NCBI GenBank assembly: GCA_027579435.1 | Contig: JANBPK010001212.1 | Coordinates: 22,730-86,729 of the forward strand | From: Candolleomyces eurysporus | Taxonomy: Eukaryota; Basidiomycota; Agaricomycetes; Agaricales; Psathyrellaceae | Reading direction: 5' to 3' | Length of the DNA: 64,000 nucleotides | Part shown: one piece after another, positions 32,474 to 43,010 of the stretch | Layout: the number at the start of each line of letters is the position of its first letter | Position numbering within the stretch: the stretch's first letter is position 1 | Notes under the pieces: model-generated | Databases searched by the model: none | What the model was told of the DNA's origin: nothing | Seen by the model: only the letters and a program-made list of their open reading frames with translations | Made by a program: the position numbers and the translations under genes

Positions 32474-33601
32474 ATGAGCACAGGTCTCCTGGAAATCCCT
32501 CGTTTCTGTTTCTCGGATCTCCCCGAGGATTTGTGCCGACTGGTTTTCGAGCTCGTCGCAGAGTCGGACCCAGAAACTGGCCGCTCTTGCGCTTTGGTAT
32601 CAAAGGAAGTCAATGCCTGGTGAGTGCTACGGTACCGTGCTCTGCTCATCTACTTACTGCAGCTATCAAGGATCGAACCGATTCTCTACCGCACACTTAT
32701 CATCCAATCTGAAGCGCAACTGGAGAGCCTCCGTAGGATTGTTGAAGATACCAATCAGATCGACTCGAGCTCCACGAAATCAACAGATTTCTTCGCCACC
32801 TATGTCAAGGTAGTTGCCATTGTTACTTTGCGCTCGGATGCCGCGAATGCCCTGTCAGTTCTCAAAGCATGCCCCAACGTCGAAATACTGGTGTTGTGGA
32901 GCAATCCAAATAAACTCGAGGCGGGCGGGGCATCACCTTACGGCACCCTGGCAAAGGACCTCAGAGACCTTCGCGACTTTATAACCTCCCCTAAACTCTC
33001 CCCACGCCGGATATCCATGTTCCATCACATCCTTACGACGAGTGAGGTGCATTTCTCTCATCCCATCTTCCAGAATGTCACACACCTGGAATTGGTCAGG
33101 GTCGACAGCAAAGCAGGCTGGGAAACACTCCGATCCCTCCCTTGCCTGACGCATGTCTCGGCTCACTGCTTATCTAGTCTGGAGGGGTGTGGCCAATGGA
33201 CCCGAGAAGCCATGGACCTTTTCCCTCCAACCCTTCGGGTGTTCATTGTCTGGTTTTATCCCGACCTCTGCTTCGAGAATACTCACGCAGAATTCGAGGG
33301 AGTGAAGGCTATTCAAGACGGGGACATTGACAGCCGAGCGGTTGTCGCATACATGGGAAGTTCTTTGCTAAGTTCATGGGATTTGCATCCAATTCTGCGC
33401 CTCTACAAGGACATAATCGAAGACTGGATCGGTTGTTCGGTTGGAAAAGACTTCTGGACTCTTGCTGAAGAGTTCATCGAGGAACGGCATCGTCGAAGAG
33501 AACTCCAGGCGAGTCTAGGATCTGCTCTCTTGTACTTCGCTAACTAACTGGAATGCATCGCAATCGCATACGTCTTCCAGAAAGGCTGCTCGACCGCTTG
33601 A
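32474..33601 (+). CDS. Array F-box-like protein A8
   Basis: join(32474..32619,32671..33508,33581..33601), 334 aa. Exon 1 is 146 nt, two codons longer than usual (PRFCFSDLPEDLCRLVFELV). It shares this with A9, so the two form a subgroup. Body: IEPILYRTLIIQSEAQLESL, ALSVLKACPNVEILVLW, SPRRISMFHHILTTSEVHFS, EGCGQWTREAMDLFPPTLRV, VGKDFWTLAEEFIEER. The final intron has a GC donor (CAG/GCGAGT) where nearly all other copies have GTGAGY. GC-AG introns are spliced in fungi, so I keep the mini-exon KGCSTA. If unspliced, the frame runs on for about 12 codons. Confidence 0.75.
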
Positions 33602-34629
33602 TTAATAGTAGCTTATTTCTACTGTAGACCGTAGCTATCTTCAAATTTGGGGTCCATTTTCATTTCAAGAGTGTTTACCCAAGCGTGCTCCGTTACTTCG
33701 TGGAGGCCACAAAGACGTACCCCGTAGGACACCATGGCCAACAGTGAAGGTTCTTCCACGTCCACTACGAAACAGTCGGTTCCCGCTCGGACACACCGGA
33801 GAATGTGTTCAGGGAGTTTATGGATTGCTTTACACACCCTGAGCAAACTCGCACACGAGTCGATTTGGACGTCGCCTTGGAGTGGTACCTCGACGCTGCA
33901 AATTTGTCGGTGAAATCCGAGGAAGGGACGAGGAGATCGGAAGGGAAAGAACAAAGGTAGTGCTAAGCGTCGTTAAATCGAGTATAGCTGAGCATGATTG
34001 TGTCCAGTTTGAGCAAGGTCGGGTGCCTCAGTATACCGAAAGTCATGCAGTCGAAAATCAAGTGAAGCTGTCAAGAGCTGAATGATTGCGGAACATGGAC
34101 GCTCGGAGAGTCGGTCGTCTGAGTTGTGGAGAATAATAAGGATAGCCACTTCCATCTACGTTCCTCCCGTCTTTGGTCGTGGTTAATGACTCTTCTTCCA
34201 TTTCGAAAAGAAAAATATCCATCACTTCCGACCACTCAGGTTGGTGTCAGTGACTCTGTTGAACGCCAGTTAGTTGCTACATGTCAACTCATCGGTCGAT
34301 GTCCTGCATGAGCGAGGGACAATTTTGCCTGCTCGAGTACAGCTTCGGTGCAGCACTTCATTCGCAACTGGAGCGGTGAGTATGACATGTTCTCTGCCAG
34401 CAGCAAGCTTACGAACGTCGGATTGACCGCGACATATTCTAGTGGGGGTGCCTTGTACCTTGAAAGTCTCATCAGCCTTGATTCTAGTATCCGACCCCGT
34501 ACATACCTGGGCTGGACACAGAGCTACCAAGGGCCAAGAGAGAACTCGGACTGTTCCCTTTGATCTTTTCAGTCGGCGCCTGAACACTTGGCGCCCATAG
34601 ATCACCTCATCGATGAGTGGCAGATAACG
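33602..34629. other. Spacer downstream of A8, with 3' module and the A9 leader
   Basis: At about 33775-33957 is the best preserved 3' module. One frame reads SDTPENVFREFMDCFTHPEQ then TRTRVDLDVALEWYLDAANL and continues to a stop at 33957. At about 34280-34625 comes the leader and promoter block of the next copy, A9, which is cut off at 34629 by an insertion. Confidence 0.6.
34567..34596 (+). promoter_or_regulatory. Array promoter block of copy A9, separated from its gene
   Basis: TTTCAGTCGGCGCCTGAACA followed by CTTGGCGCCC, the consensus form with both GGCGCC cores. The palindrome CTCATCGATGAG follows at about 34606-34617. The inserted element beginning near 34630 puts this block about 1.6 kb away from the coding start. 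Confidence 0.55.
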
Positions 34630-36217
34630 ACAGGTGGCGCGGCTCTGCCGCTAAGCCCGCTACTCTAATGCTCCTTTTGGAGAAGCTACACCGTAAAGAC
34701 TCAAACACTACAAATTTACAATTCCAGTTCGATCAACAGAATACACATCGTCCAAATCGTCTTCCAATCCATTCTGTGAGTGTTGGTCATTCCGAAATGG
34801 TTGCTCGCAAATCAGCGTACCTTGCACATCCGAGGAATTCAGTAAGATCGCATGAGCAGGCATCCCGTAATTTCTCAGCGTTTCCCAGAAGCTTTCATGG
34901 GCCCTGAGCTCTCTTCACGTCGCGTAATTGAGTATGTACCGATAAAAAAATGCGATCGTTGCTTGCTTGAACGACGATGATTATTTCGTTCACATTATGA
35001 TCTCGGAGTCACTGGTACCTATATTACACAATATTAGCAACGGGTCGTCCATGTCAATTGCTTCAGAGCTTACCGTCACCTCTCGTTCTCAGAAGCTCGG
35101 GGCATGATCACAGTGTAAGTACTGTCTTATCCTTCTCTCTACAGTTATAATAGATTGTACCATTCTTATCTGTGCCTCCATAGGGCGTGAATGCATATGT
35201 CAAGTCAACGAGAAGGAATCTCTGGTACTTGCCGTCACGCGTATACTGCTCCAAGAAGCGTAACAGCATGTACGAGAGAGCGAAAGAATGGTACGGCGCC
35301 TGTGTCTTGATGGAGAACATGACCGCAAACTTCGCATGCCCTGCTTTGCCGAAACGAATTGGGCATCCCTCCAGACAAAAGCAAAGATCGAACGATGTAG
35401 GACGTGTTTTGCGGCATCGACTGTATACACGCAAGGATAGATGGATGAGGACGGCAATTCCGATCGCAGCTTAGCAAAGTAAAATCGCGGCTTCAACACA
35501 CGTACCCACCGCCAGCAAGGAGGCGAGGGGCGAGATTAGCGTAAGCAGTACATAGGTCCATATGTCGGCAGCCAAAGTCGACTGAGAAGGGTAACAAGCA
35601 AAGGTGGGGCAAGCAGGACCATGAGAGGCGAGGCATTCGCCGCGGGAAGCAATGAAAACCGCAGATCCTCGTAAGAAGGGATGGGTTTGCATGTGGGCAG
35701 TGGGCCGCAANGGGGGGGCAGCAGGCGAGCGACGCGGTTTGTGTCATATGGAGATGAAATGATTAACATTAATATATTTGTAACGACAGGGACAGCGTGA
35801 GCACTCCAGTACGGAGAGGAAGAAGGCATAGCCAACCTGAAAGCGGTGTGGATCAGAGAGACGAACTGCGCTAGCAGCGAAAAATGGCTTACCAAACCAA
35901 GAGGGTATGGGAACAAGGGATGGAGGGTGAGACAGGTTTAGATAGGAGGCTGGTCGGCGATGGGCAAGCAGTTGGGGAGCACTGAGATGAAGTGTTGACA
36001 ACCGAGCTAGTATAGAGAATCAAGGACCTAGGGCAAAAGCGGATCGACAGGTTTGGTAAGGCACGGGGAGGCGACGAAGTGCTGGGGTGCGAAGGGAGAT
36101 GATGGTCGCGAGACAAGAGGCGAAAGGGGAGTGGAAACTCAGCTGACAAAGGCTGCACACCTTTCTGGAGGTTTCAGGGTAAGTAAGTATAAAGACCCGC
36201 TACTTAGAGTAGCGGGC
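34630..36217. mobile_element. Unclassified element with 14-bp inverted repeat and terminal hairpin
   Basis: Inserted in the leader of A9. The left junction GTGGCAGAT and the right junction ATCTGCATCTTTACC are contiguous in A8 (GTGGCAGATCTCCATCTTTA). The inverted repeat GCCCGCTACTCTAA is at 34655-34668 and its complement at 36204-36217. The right copy is half of a 9-bp-stem hairpin (CCCGCTACT / AGTAGCGGG, 36196-36216). A smaller hairpin GCGGCTCTGCCGC lies at the left end. Only AT is shared at the junctions. No transposase is recognised. The asymmetric ends with a right-hand hairpin recall rolling-circle elements, but the class is not established. An N lies at 35711. Confidence 0.6.
35108..35434 (-). 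CDS. Possible exon of an unrecognised gene inside the element
   Basis: A minus-strand frame reading FGKAGHAKFAVMFSIKTQ, then FALSYMLLRFLEQYTRDGKY, QRFLLVDLTYAFTPYGG and DKNGTIYYNC has the composition of real protein. No family is recognised. Further minus-strand stretches upstream (35471-36158), including a hydrophobic segment DIWTYVLLTLISPLASLLAV, may be other exons. It could be a captured gene fragment. Exon limits cannot be fixed. Confidence 0.25.
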   Translation of the reverse strand: MRVYSRCRKTRPTSFDLCFCLEGCPIRFGKAGHAKFAVMFSIKTQAPYHSFALSYMLLRFLEQYTRDGKYQRFLLVDLTYAFTPYGGTDKNGTIYYNCREKDKTVLTL

Positions 36218-36266
36218 ATCTGCATCTTTACCTCGAACCATCGCGTTAAAAGTCAAGGCCCACATA

Positions 36267-37393
36267 ATGAGCACAAGTCTCCTGGAAATTCCTCGTTTCT
36301 GTTTCTCGGATCTACCCGAGGATCTGTGCCGACTGGTTTTCGAGCTCGTCGTCGAGTTGCATCCAGAAAGGGGCCGCTCTTACGCTTTGATATCAAGGAA
36401 GGTCAATGCCTGGTGAGTGCTACGGTCCCATGCTCAGCTCATCTACTTACTGCAGCTATTAAGGATCGAACCGATTCTCTACCGCACACTTATCATCCAT
36501 TCTGAAACGCAACTGGAGAACCTCCGTAGGATTGTTGAAGATGTCAATCATGCCGACTCGAGCTCCATGAAATCAACAGATTTCTTCGCCACCCATGTCA
36601 AGGCAATTGCCATTATGGATTTCCGCTCAGATGCCGCGAGTGTCCTGTCAGTTCTCAAGGCATGCCACAACGTCGAAATGTTGATGCTGTGGAGTAATCC
36701 AAATCAAAGGGTCGACTCGGGCGAGACATCACCTTCCGGTATCCTGGCAAAGGACCTCAGAGACCTCCGCAACTTTATAACCTCCCCTAAACTCTCCCCA
36801 CGCCGGATATCCATGTACCATCAAATCCTTTCGACGGATCAAGTGCATTTCTCTCATCCCATCTTCCAGAATGTCACACACCTCGAATTAGTACGGGTCG
36901 ACAGCCAAGCAGGCTGGGACACACTCCGATCCCTCCCTTGCCTGACGCATGTCTCGGCTCACTGCTTATCTAGTATGAGGGGGTGTGCCCAATGGACCCG
37001 AGAAGCCATGGACCTTTTCCCTCCCTCCCTTCGGGTGTTCGTCGTCTGGTTTTATCCCCGTACCTCGAGAATACGCCCGTAGAAATGGAAGGAGTGAAGG
37101 CTATTAACGATGGGGACATTGACAGCCGAACGGTTGTCGCATGGGTGGGAAATGAGTTCCTATCTTTTCCGGATTTACATGGAATTGTGCGCCTCTACAA
37201 GGACATAATCAATGACTGCATGGGTTGTTCGGTTGGAAAAGACTTCTGGGCTCGTGCTGAAGAGTACATCGAGGAACGGTCTCGTCGAAGAGAAATGCGG
37301 GTGAGTCTAGGATCCGCTCGCTTGTGCTTCACTAACTAACTGAAACACATCGCAATCGCATACGTCTTCCAGAATAGCAGCTCGGCCGTTTGA
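36267..37393 (+). pseudogene. Array F-box-like copy A9, frameshifted
   Basis: Exon 1 (36267-36412) and exon 2 from 36464 are open, closely similar to A8 (PRFCFSDLPEDLCRLVFELV, SPRRISMYHQILSTDQVHFS, CAQWTREAMDLFPPSLRVFV). Near 37058-37075 a net loss of 4 nt relative to A8 shifts the frame (VVWFYPRTSRIRP*). The correct frame then continues as LENTPVEMEGVKAINDGDID through GKDFWARAEEYIEER to 37300, and the mini-exon NSSSAV is at 37373-37393. The promoter has also been displaced by the inserted element. Confidence 0.8.
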
Positions 37394-39303
37394 TTATTAG
37401 TGGTTCATTTCTATCGTAGACCGTAGCTATCTTCAAATTTGAAGTCTATTTTAATTTCAAGAGGGTTTATCCAAGCGCGCTTCGTTACTTCATGGAAGTA
37501 TAAAGACATACTCTGTAGGACATCAAACTCCAACGAAGGAAAGGGGACGACAGATGAAGCCACTGACTGTTCCCTCACCACTTTCAACCTCCCCATCCTT
37601 GTCGGAACAGCACCAGGTCTCTCTACTGTTCCAACCAGCCCTTTCTTCCTTCCGATTATTGAAGTCACGCTTTATTATGTCCTCAGAGGTGTGTAGCTTG
37701 AGCTGAAAGCTAGATTTTCCGTGTTGCGCGGTGCAGCGCTAGGGAGGGATGTTCAATTTACCCGTCATGGCCAACATTCAATCTTCTTCTACACCCACTA
37801 ATACGAGACAGTCGGTTCCTGCTCGGACACAGCGGAGAACGTGTTAAAGGAGTTTATGGATCGCTTCACACACCCTGAGCGAACACGCGCACGAGTCGAT
37901 TTGGACGTCGCCTTGGAGTGGTACCTTGACACTGCAAATTTGTCGGTGAAATCCGAGAAAGGGACGAGGAAGTCGGAAGGGAAAGAACAAAGGTCGTGCT
38001 AAGCGTCGTTAAATCGACTATAGCTGAGCATGATTGCGTCCAATTTGAGCAAGGTCGGGTACTTCAGTATACCGAAAGTCATGCAGTCGAAAATCGGTCA
38101 AGAGCTGAATATTTGCGGAACATGGGCCCTCGGAGAGTCGGTCCTTTGAAATATGGAGAATAATAAGAATCGCCACTTTCGTCTGCGTTCCTCCTGTCTT
38201 CGGTCGTGGTCAAGGACTCTTATTCCATTTTGAAAAAAATAATCTACAACTTCCGACCACGGAGGCCGGTGTTGATGAGTCCGTTGAACACCAATTATCG
38301 AATATAGTCTCGCCTTATCTATTTATGTCTTGCATGGGCGGGACGAACGTTTGCTGCGAGCGCAGCTTCGGCGCGGCATTTCGGGGGCAGTACCCACATG
38401 GCTGACGCGCCATCAGATCATCCGTTGATGAGCCAATGAGCGCACGCCGCTCGTCATCCCAAGACTTTTTGGGCAATACTTCGGGCTTTTTTTCGAGACA
38501 GGAGTCTTGGCGGTTCGCCAGATGGATGGTCGTTGAGGTGGACGATGAGGTTGACTTGACAGACTTTGACAGTGACGAGAGGGTGGAGATACGGGTCAGA
38601 GCATGGTGCACATGTGGGCCGGCAATGGGCAACGCGGTGGAGCGTGGAGGGCAAACGAGTTGGTTGTTACGCTTCTTTGATATATTCAGTCTCCGCGGTT
38701 CTTCTTCTGTGTCGGACTTGGCAGCGTGCATCTTTCCTTCATCTCCTCCACGTCCAACATAGACTCTCCTGGCTCTGTAACGGTCTTTCTCTCCCCTCAC
38801 ACTCGTTTGGCTCGCACGAACACTTAGATAGTGCTACCCCTATTACGGACTGTAACGACAAAGGCTCCTTGTCGGTCGGCGGTTATCTTTTCCACCCGAA
38901 CTTGACAACAACACAACAACACACGATCATCCGCTTGGCCTCTAACCTCGCGTGGGTGTTTTTTTGATCGTTTCTTTCCATTTCCCTCTCTTCTCCCTGA
39001 CTCTCTCCACTCGCTTTCCAAAGGACAGGCTTCCTTTTCGCTTCCGCTTGTTTTGGCTTCCCTCTGACGTTCGCTCACTCTCTCTCTATTCTATCGGTGT
39101 CGACCGCACCCTGCGCCACCAACAGCGACACACACACGCATCAAACGTCCAACGCCAGCAAGCAGGCACATAAGCGAAGAGAAGGCAGTCTTTCCCTGAC
39201 TCTCCACATATAAACTCGCGGGCATCTTCCACTCGAACTGCCACGCTTCCACTCGTTTACAACACACTCGTTTCTGAAGCAAAAACAACAAAGCAAATAA
39301 ATC
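37394..39303. other. Spacer with 3' module, then promoter of the proline-rich gene
   Basis: The 3' module recurs at about 37795-37990: DTAENVLKEFMDRFTHPERT, then RARVDLDVALEWYLDTANLS. 38315-38470 repeats the block seen near 30225-30340. From about 38770 the DNA becomes a pyrimidine-rich promoter and leader for the gene at 39304, for example TTCTTTCCATTTCCCTCTCT and CTGACTCTCTCCACTCGC. The minus-strand ORF at 38315-38800 has no recognisable domain. Confidence 0.5.
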
Positions 39304-40912
39304 ATGGCACCCCCCCTTGCAGGCAAACCGCCTTTCGCAACCGACGAACCAGATTCGTACTACGAGGGTGGACCCTCCCCGACTAAACGCCGCGTCCCTC
39401 CTGCTAAACCTGACAACCCAAACAAGAGGTCGAGCGCGTACGATGTGTGAGTTGCTGCCTCTGTCTCCTGATGTCTACCCCTAGTCCTTTGTGCTGATCT
39501 TTGTTTGTCGTGACGGTAGATACGACAACTATCTTGCCCCCGGCGAGTCTTCCAACGGCCAGCGTCCCACGAGCGCTATCTCAACAGCGACTTCGCGTAA
39601 CAGCGGTATCGGCGGAATTGGCATGGGTCTCTTAGCAATGGACTCTGACGATGACGATGATAGCGACGACGAGGCGTACGAGAGGAAGAGGAAGGCGGAT
39701 AAAGAGAAGAGGGAACGAGAGGCAGCAGCTTCATCAGGCCAGCAGAGCAAAAACGCAGCTCTCGCAGCTGCGGTTGCTAACGGTGGGAAACCCTCTTCTC
39801 CCTCATCCTCAGCTCCCAATCCCAATGCAAGCTTGAATCCGAATGGCATCGCACCGCCGCCGACTCAACGCTCCCCTCCGCCTATCGCTGCTCCTAGACC
39901 GGGGTACGCCGCCCCTGCGTTCGCCCAGTTGGACAGTGGGTTTGGAAAGTCGCCTTCCCCAGTTGAGAACCCCTTCGAGCCTTCGTCTCAACCACCACCA
40001 CAGCAACCACAGGGTGGTATGCCCCCACCACCGCACATGCGTGGCCCACCGGGGCCAGGCGGTCCCCCAGGACCACAACCNCGCGGTCCCCCCGGCATCA
40101 ACATGAACCTGATGAACCCCAACGGACAAGGCCCTCGCCCACCTCCGCCTGCCCACAACGGTGGCGGTCCCATGCCCCCTCCGAACGCCGTCGTAAGGGG
40201 AATGACGCCAGCACCCTTGGCACCTCCCATGACACCCATCCTCCCCGTATTCGCCGTCGGACCGAAATCCACCCCGTCCCCCAGTCCTGGCCCTGACGGG
40301 AAGGAAGGCGGAGGGGAGGGTGGTATCAAATGGGACGACCTACCGACGCCTATTCCCCGTAAGCCGATCATGCGGAGTAACACCGAAGACGCGCTCTTGC
40401 CGCGCCGAGGCGAGAAGGGGGATGATTTCTGGAGACGGTTCTCTATGATTGCCAAAGTCGATATGGCCGAAAAGTCGAAAGGCGGGAAAGGCTCTAGCTG
40501 GCTGCGGAGGACGGAGAACGGCAAGAACCGGTTGAGTCGATGGGTGTGGGTTATCGGTATGCTTCTGCTGTGTGCGATTGGAGGCGCGATTGGGTTGGGT
40601 ATTTACTTTACTCGAGACTCGCCCGATCATCAGCAGCCTACGGCCCTTGCTGGGAATGTAGGGAACCAGACGGCGGGCGCGGCGCCCACCAGTATCTTGT
40701 CGTTTGGTGGTGGAAGGGGAGGAGGAGGAGGGACGCCGAGTACGTCGACCAGGCTGCATGTTAGCCCGACACATACACTTGAAGGCAGAGCGTTTGTGAT
40801 GCCGGTGGTGCCGACGCCGGCTACCACGGGTACTTCGAACGCTGAAGAGAAGAGGGAACACGCTAGGGAAGAGCATCATCGGAGGAGTGTCCAGAAGAAG
40901 AGGAGGTTTTGA
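39304..40912 (+). CDS. Proline-rich single-pass membrane protein
   Basis: join(39304..39446,39520..40912), 511 aa, phase consistent. Exon 1 encodes MAPPLAGKPPFATDEPDSYY, then TKRRVPPAKPDNPNKRSSAY. Residues ~85-105 are acidic (MDSDDDDDSDDEAYERKRKA). Residues ~150-290 are proline-rich (QPPPQQPQGGMPPPPHMRGP, PPGINMNLMNPN). A conserved-looking basic block FWRRFSMIAKVDMAEKSKGG precedes one membrane segment, WVWVIGMLLLCAIGGAIGLG, at about 385-405. A Ser/Thr/Gly-rich tail of about 100 residues follows. No signal peptide is seen. The topology is therefore a long N-terminal region, one anchor and a short tail. Function unknown. An N at 40081 affects one codon only. The long pyrimidine-rich leader suggests strong expression. 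This is the only intact copy; three decayed copies sit head-to-head with F-box genes. Confidence 0.82.
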
Positions 40913-41934
40913 TGTTGATGGGGTGTCGTTTTATTTATTTCTTCATTTATGCGATGTATATGCGCACCCTTTCCCTTTCAGACTATCCCACATCCTGTCG
41001 ATCTATACCAGCTCCTACCCTCTCTCGTCTCTCTCTCCACATCCTATCGATACTGTATGATGAATATCTCTCCGTTTCTTATATCCTACCTCTTTTCTCG
41101 TCTCCCTTTACTCATTCTGTTCACTCTGTCACGCACTCTTGGATTGGATTTGGATTTCCGTGGAAGCATCTCATTCCCCTTTCGCACTCATACCTTTTTT
41201 TACCCATTCTCGGTTCTCGGNTTTATGANCCCCCCCAACCCCCTGGTTTACCACCACTTTGGATATGTTGCACTTCGCTGTATACGTTGTGTACGACGTC
41301 CTGTCCGCTCATTTATCCCCTATTGACTCATTGCACGGATCTCTTTCTTCGATTTTTTTTCCCCTAAGTCTTGTCTTTTTTTCGATGGTGCGTATCAGAT
41401 CTTTATACGTTACAGTCAGTAGCATACGTGAAGTTTTTCTTGTTTTCTTGTTATCTTCCGTTCCATGTTATGTAGCTTACTAAGGTTATCCTGTCTTGTA
41501 TCTTCTCNTTTTCTTTTCCTTTTTCCTTTTTCGTCTCCCTCGTTCTATAAGTAACAACGTTTGAATGGATTCCGGGTTCTGGCAGACGACGTGTGGGTGT
41601 GCGACTGAGTTGACTATATGTGTATATACGAATTTAATACTGCGCACGCAGGTGGTTGTTGCGCTCATTGAAATCCTCGCCCTCGGCATGTTCTCGTCCT
41701 TTCTGCCATCTCCGTCGCAATCTCGAACTATAGCAGCCTTTTCCTATTTGGCGTGCTTCCCCTCGTTTGGGGGTTCTTTAGTTGCCTATAGTTTAAACGT
41801 CGCATGCTTCCAGGTACCATTCTATCACATTGACAAGGTCGAGTTTGACTTTTGTGCAGTCGCTCTTGGGGCTTGTGATGTGATTCGTGACCTTCAAAGC
41901 TCTCTTTGCAGTGGGCGTTGACGATTTTATGTTG
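40913..41934. other. 3' flank of the proline-rich gene and downstream flank of B1
   Basis: T-rich 3' flank to about 41545, then the recurrent block TAAGTAACAACGTTTGAATG..CTGAGTTGACTATATGTG at 41548-41670. Further copies of that block lie at 47780, 52003, 55740 and inverted at 23345. At 41760-41930 on the minus strand is a copy of the F-box 3' module (KLDLVNVIEWYLEACDV). Ns occur at 41221, 41229 and 41508. Confidence 0.6.
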
Positions 41935-42397
41935 TCAAGTTGCTGAGCCACTGTTCTGGAAGGTATACGCGGATGTGGTGCGTTGATTTCGTGCAGCGGA
42001 ATATAAAAGCAAGGGATTCTAGGCTCACCTGTATATCTCTCTGACGATGCCGTTCGTCAATGAATTCTTCAGCAAGCGTCCAAAAGTCTTTCCCAACCGG
42101 GACACCTGCCCAGTCGTCGACCACGTCTAGGCGGGAGCGAAGAATTGGATGCAGGTGGCAGGATGATAGCACAGAATTTGATTTCCCCATGTACGCCACA
42201 ACCACTCGGCTGTTAGCGTCCCCATCTTGGATCGCCTTGAGCCCTTCAAATTCTGCGTCCGTATCGCTGAAGTAGGATAAGGGGTGAACCCAGAGAATAA
42301 ATATCTGAAGGGAGCAAGGGCACGGATCCACAAGGTTGGGATGCTGGTGTTGTGGGATAATCCACTGGATCCTAAATGGCCCGGGGGGGGCATCCAG

Positions 42398-42616
42398 TGT
42401 CAGGAATCTAGTGAGACTCGTGTATAGACCAGAACGAGACTGGGGTTCTACGGTACAGACGGTAGGGTATAAATACGAAAGGTAGGGAGGCGGACTATGG
42501 TGGATGACTATGAAGGGTAAGAGTGAGGCTAACAGAAGGAGGCGAACGGGGAAGGATAGGGATGACGAGAGTAGGACGAGTGAAGAATATGGATGACGAG
42601 CGGTGATATCGTAACA
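42398..42616 (-). repeat. LTR, 219 bp (3' LTR of the gag-only element)
   Basis: Begins TGTCAGGAATC and ends ATATCGTAACA on the plus strand (TG..CA). It looks identical to 44331-44549 in every base compared by eye. It is flanked outside by TCCAG (42393-42397). On the minus strand, the purine tract AGGAAGGGGG just inside the element is a good polypurine tract. Confidence 0.92.
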
Positions 42617-42807
42617 TTACCCCCTTCCTAAGAATCGGAGGTAGTGATTAGAATAAAGGGGTAATAAGAGTAGAGGAAGGAAGAAATAAAGGAAAAGAAT
42701 TTCGAGTGATGAAACTACAAATCTAAACCCGGTTGCGTCAAAACCCAACGAAAAAGAGTCAAGTTAGTGTAGGGACATCGTGTGTTTGATCTAGAGGTGT
42801 CGTCAAG

Positions 42808-43010
42808 AGAGATACAGCCGAGCTGTCGAGAGCCAGAATTATCCGGAGTCAAGGTTGGTGTCAAAGTGTACAGCCGAGCTGTCTAGAGTCAAGAATTAAG
42901 TCAAAAGGTACAGCCGAGCTGTCTAAGGTCGAGAGTTAAGCCAGAGGGTACAGCCGAGCTGTCTAAAGTCAGAGTCGAGTCAAAGGGTACAGCCGAGCTG
43001 TCTAGAGTCA
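42808..43010. repeat. Five hairpin repeats between gag and 3' LTR
   Basis: TACAGCCGAGCTGTC recurs five times (near 42814, 42869, 42919, 42949 and 42986), each followed by a variable TAGAGTCAA-like spacer. Each unit is a short inverted repeat, ACAGC-CGA-GCTGT. It lies in the untranslated part downstream of gag. Confidence 0.85.

Noticed and set aside
34630..36217. Calling this element a Helitron
   Set aside because: There is a 3' hairpin, but no 5' TC, no CTRR end and no Rep/helicase, and the inverted repeat is atypical.
38315..38800. 161-aa minus-strand ORF upstream of the proline-rich gene
   Set aside because: A segment (SWDDERRAL) also occurs near 30219-30407, but only as part of a repeated DNA block. 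The frame is broken there and no domain is recognised.
39988..40524. 178-aa minus-strand ORF over the proline-rich gene
   Set aside because: It is the Gly/Pro-rich complement of the proline-rich region and has no independent support.
42808..43010. CRISPR-like array (short repeats with spacers)
   Set aside because: Units are imperfect, the spacers are related to each other, the repeats lie inside a eukaryotic LTR element, and the genome is fungal.
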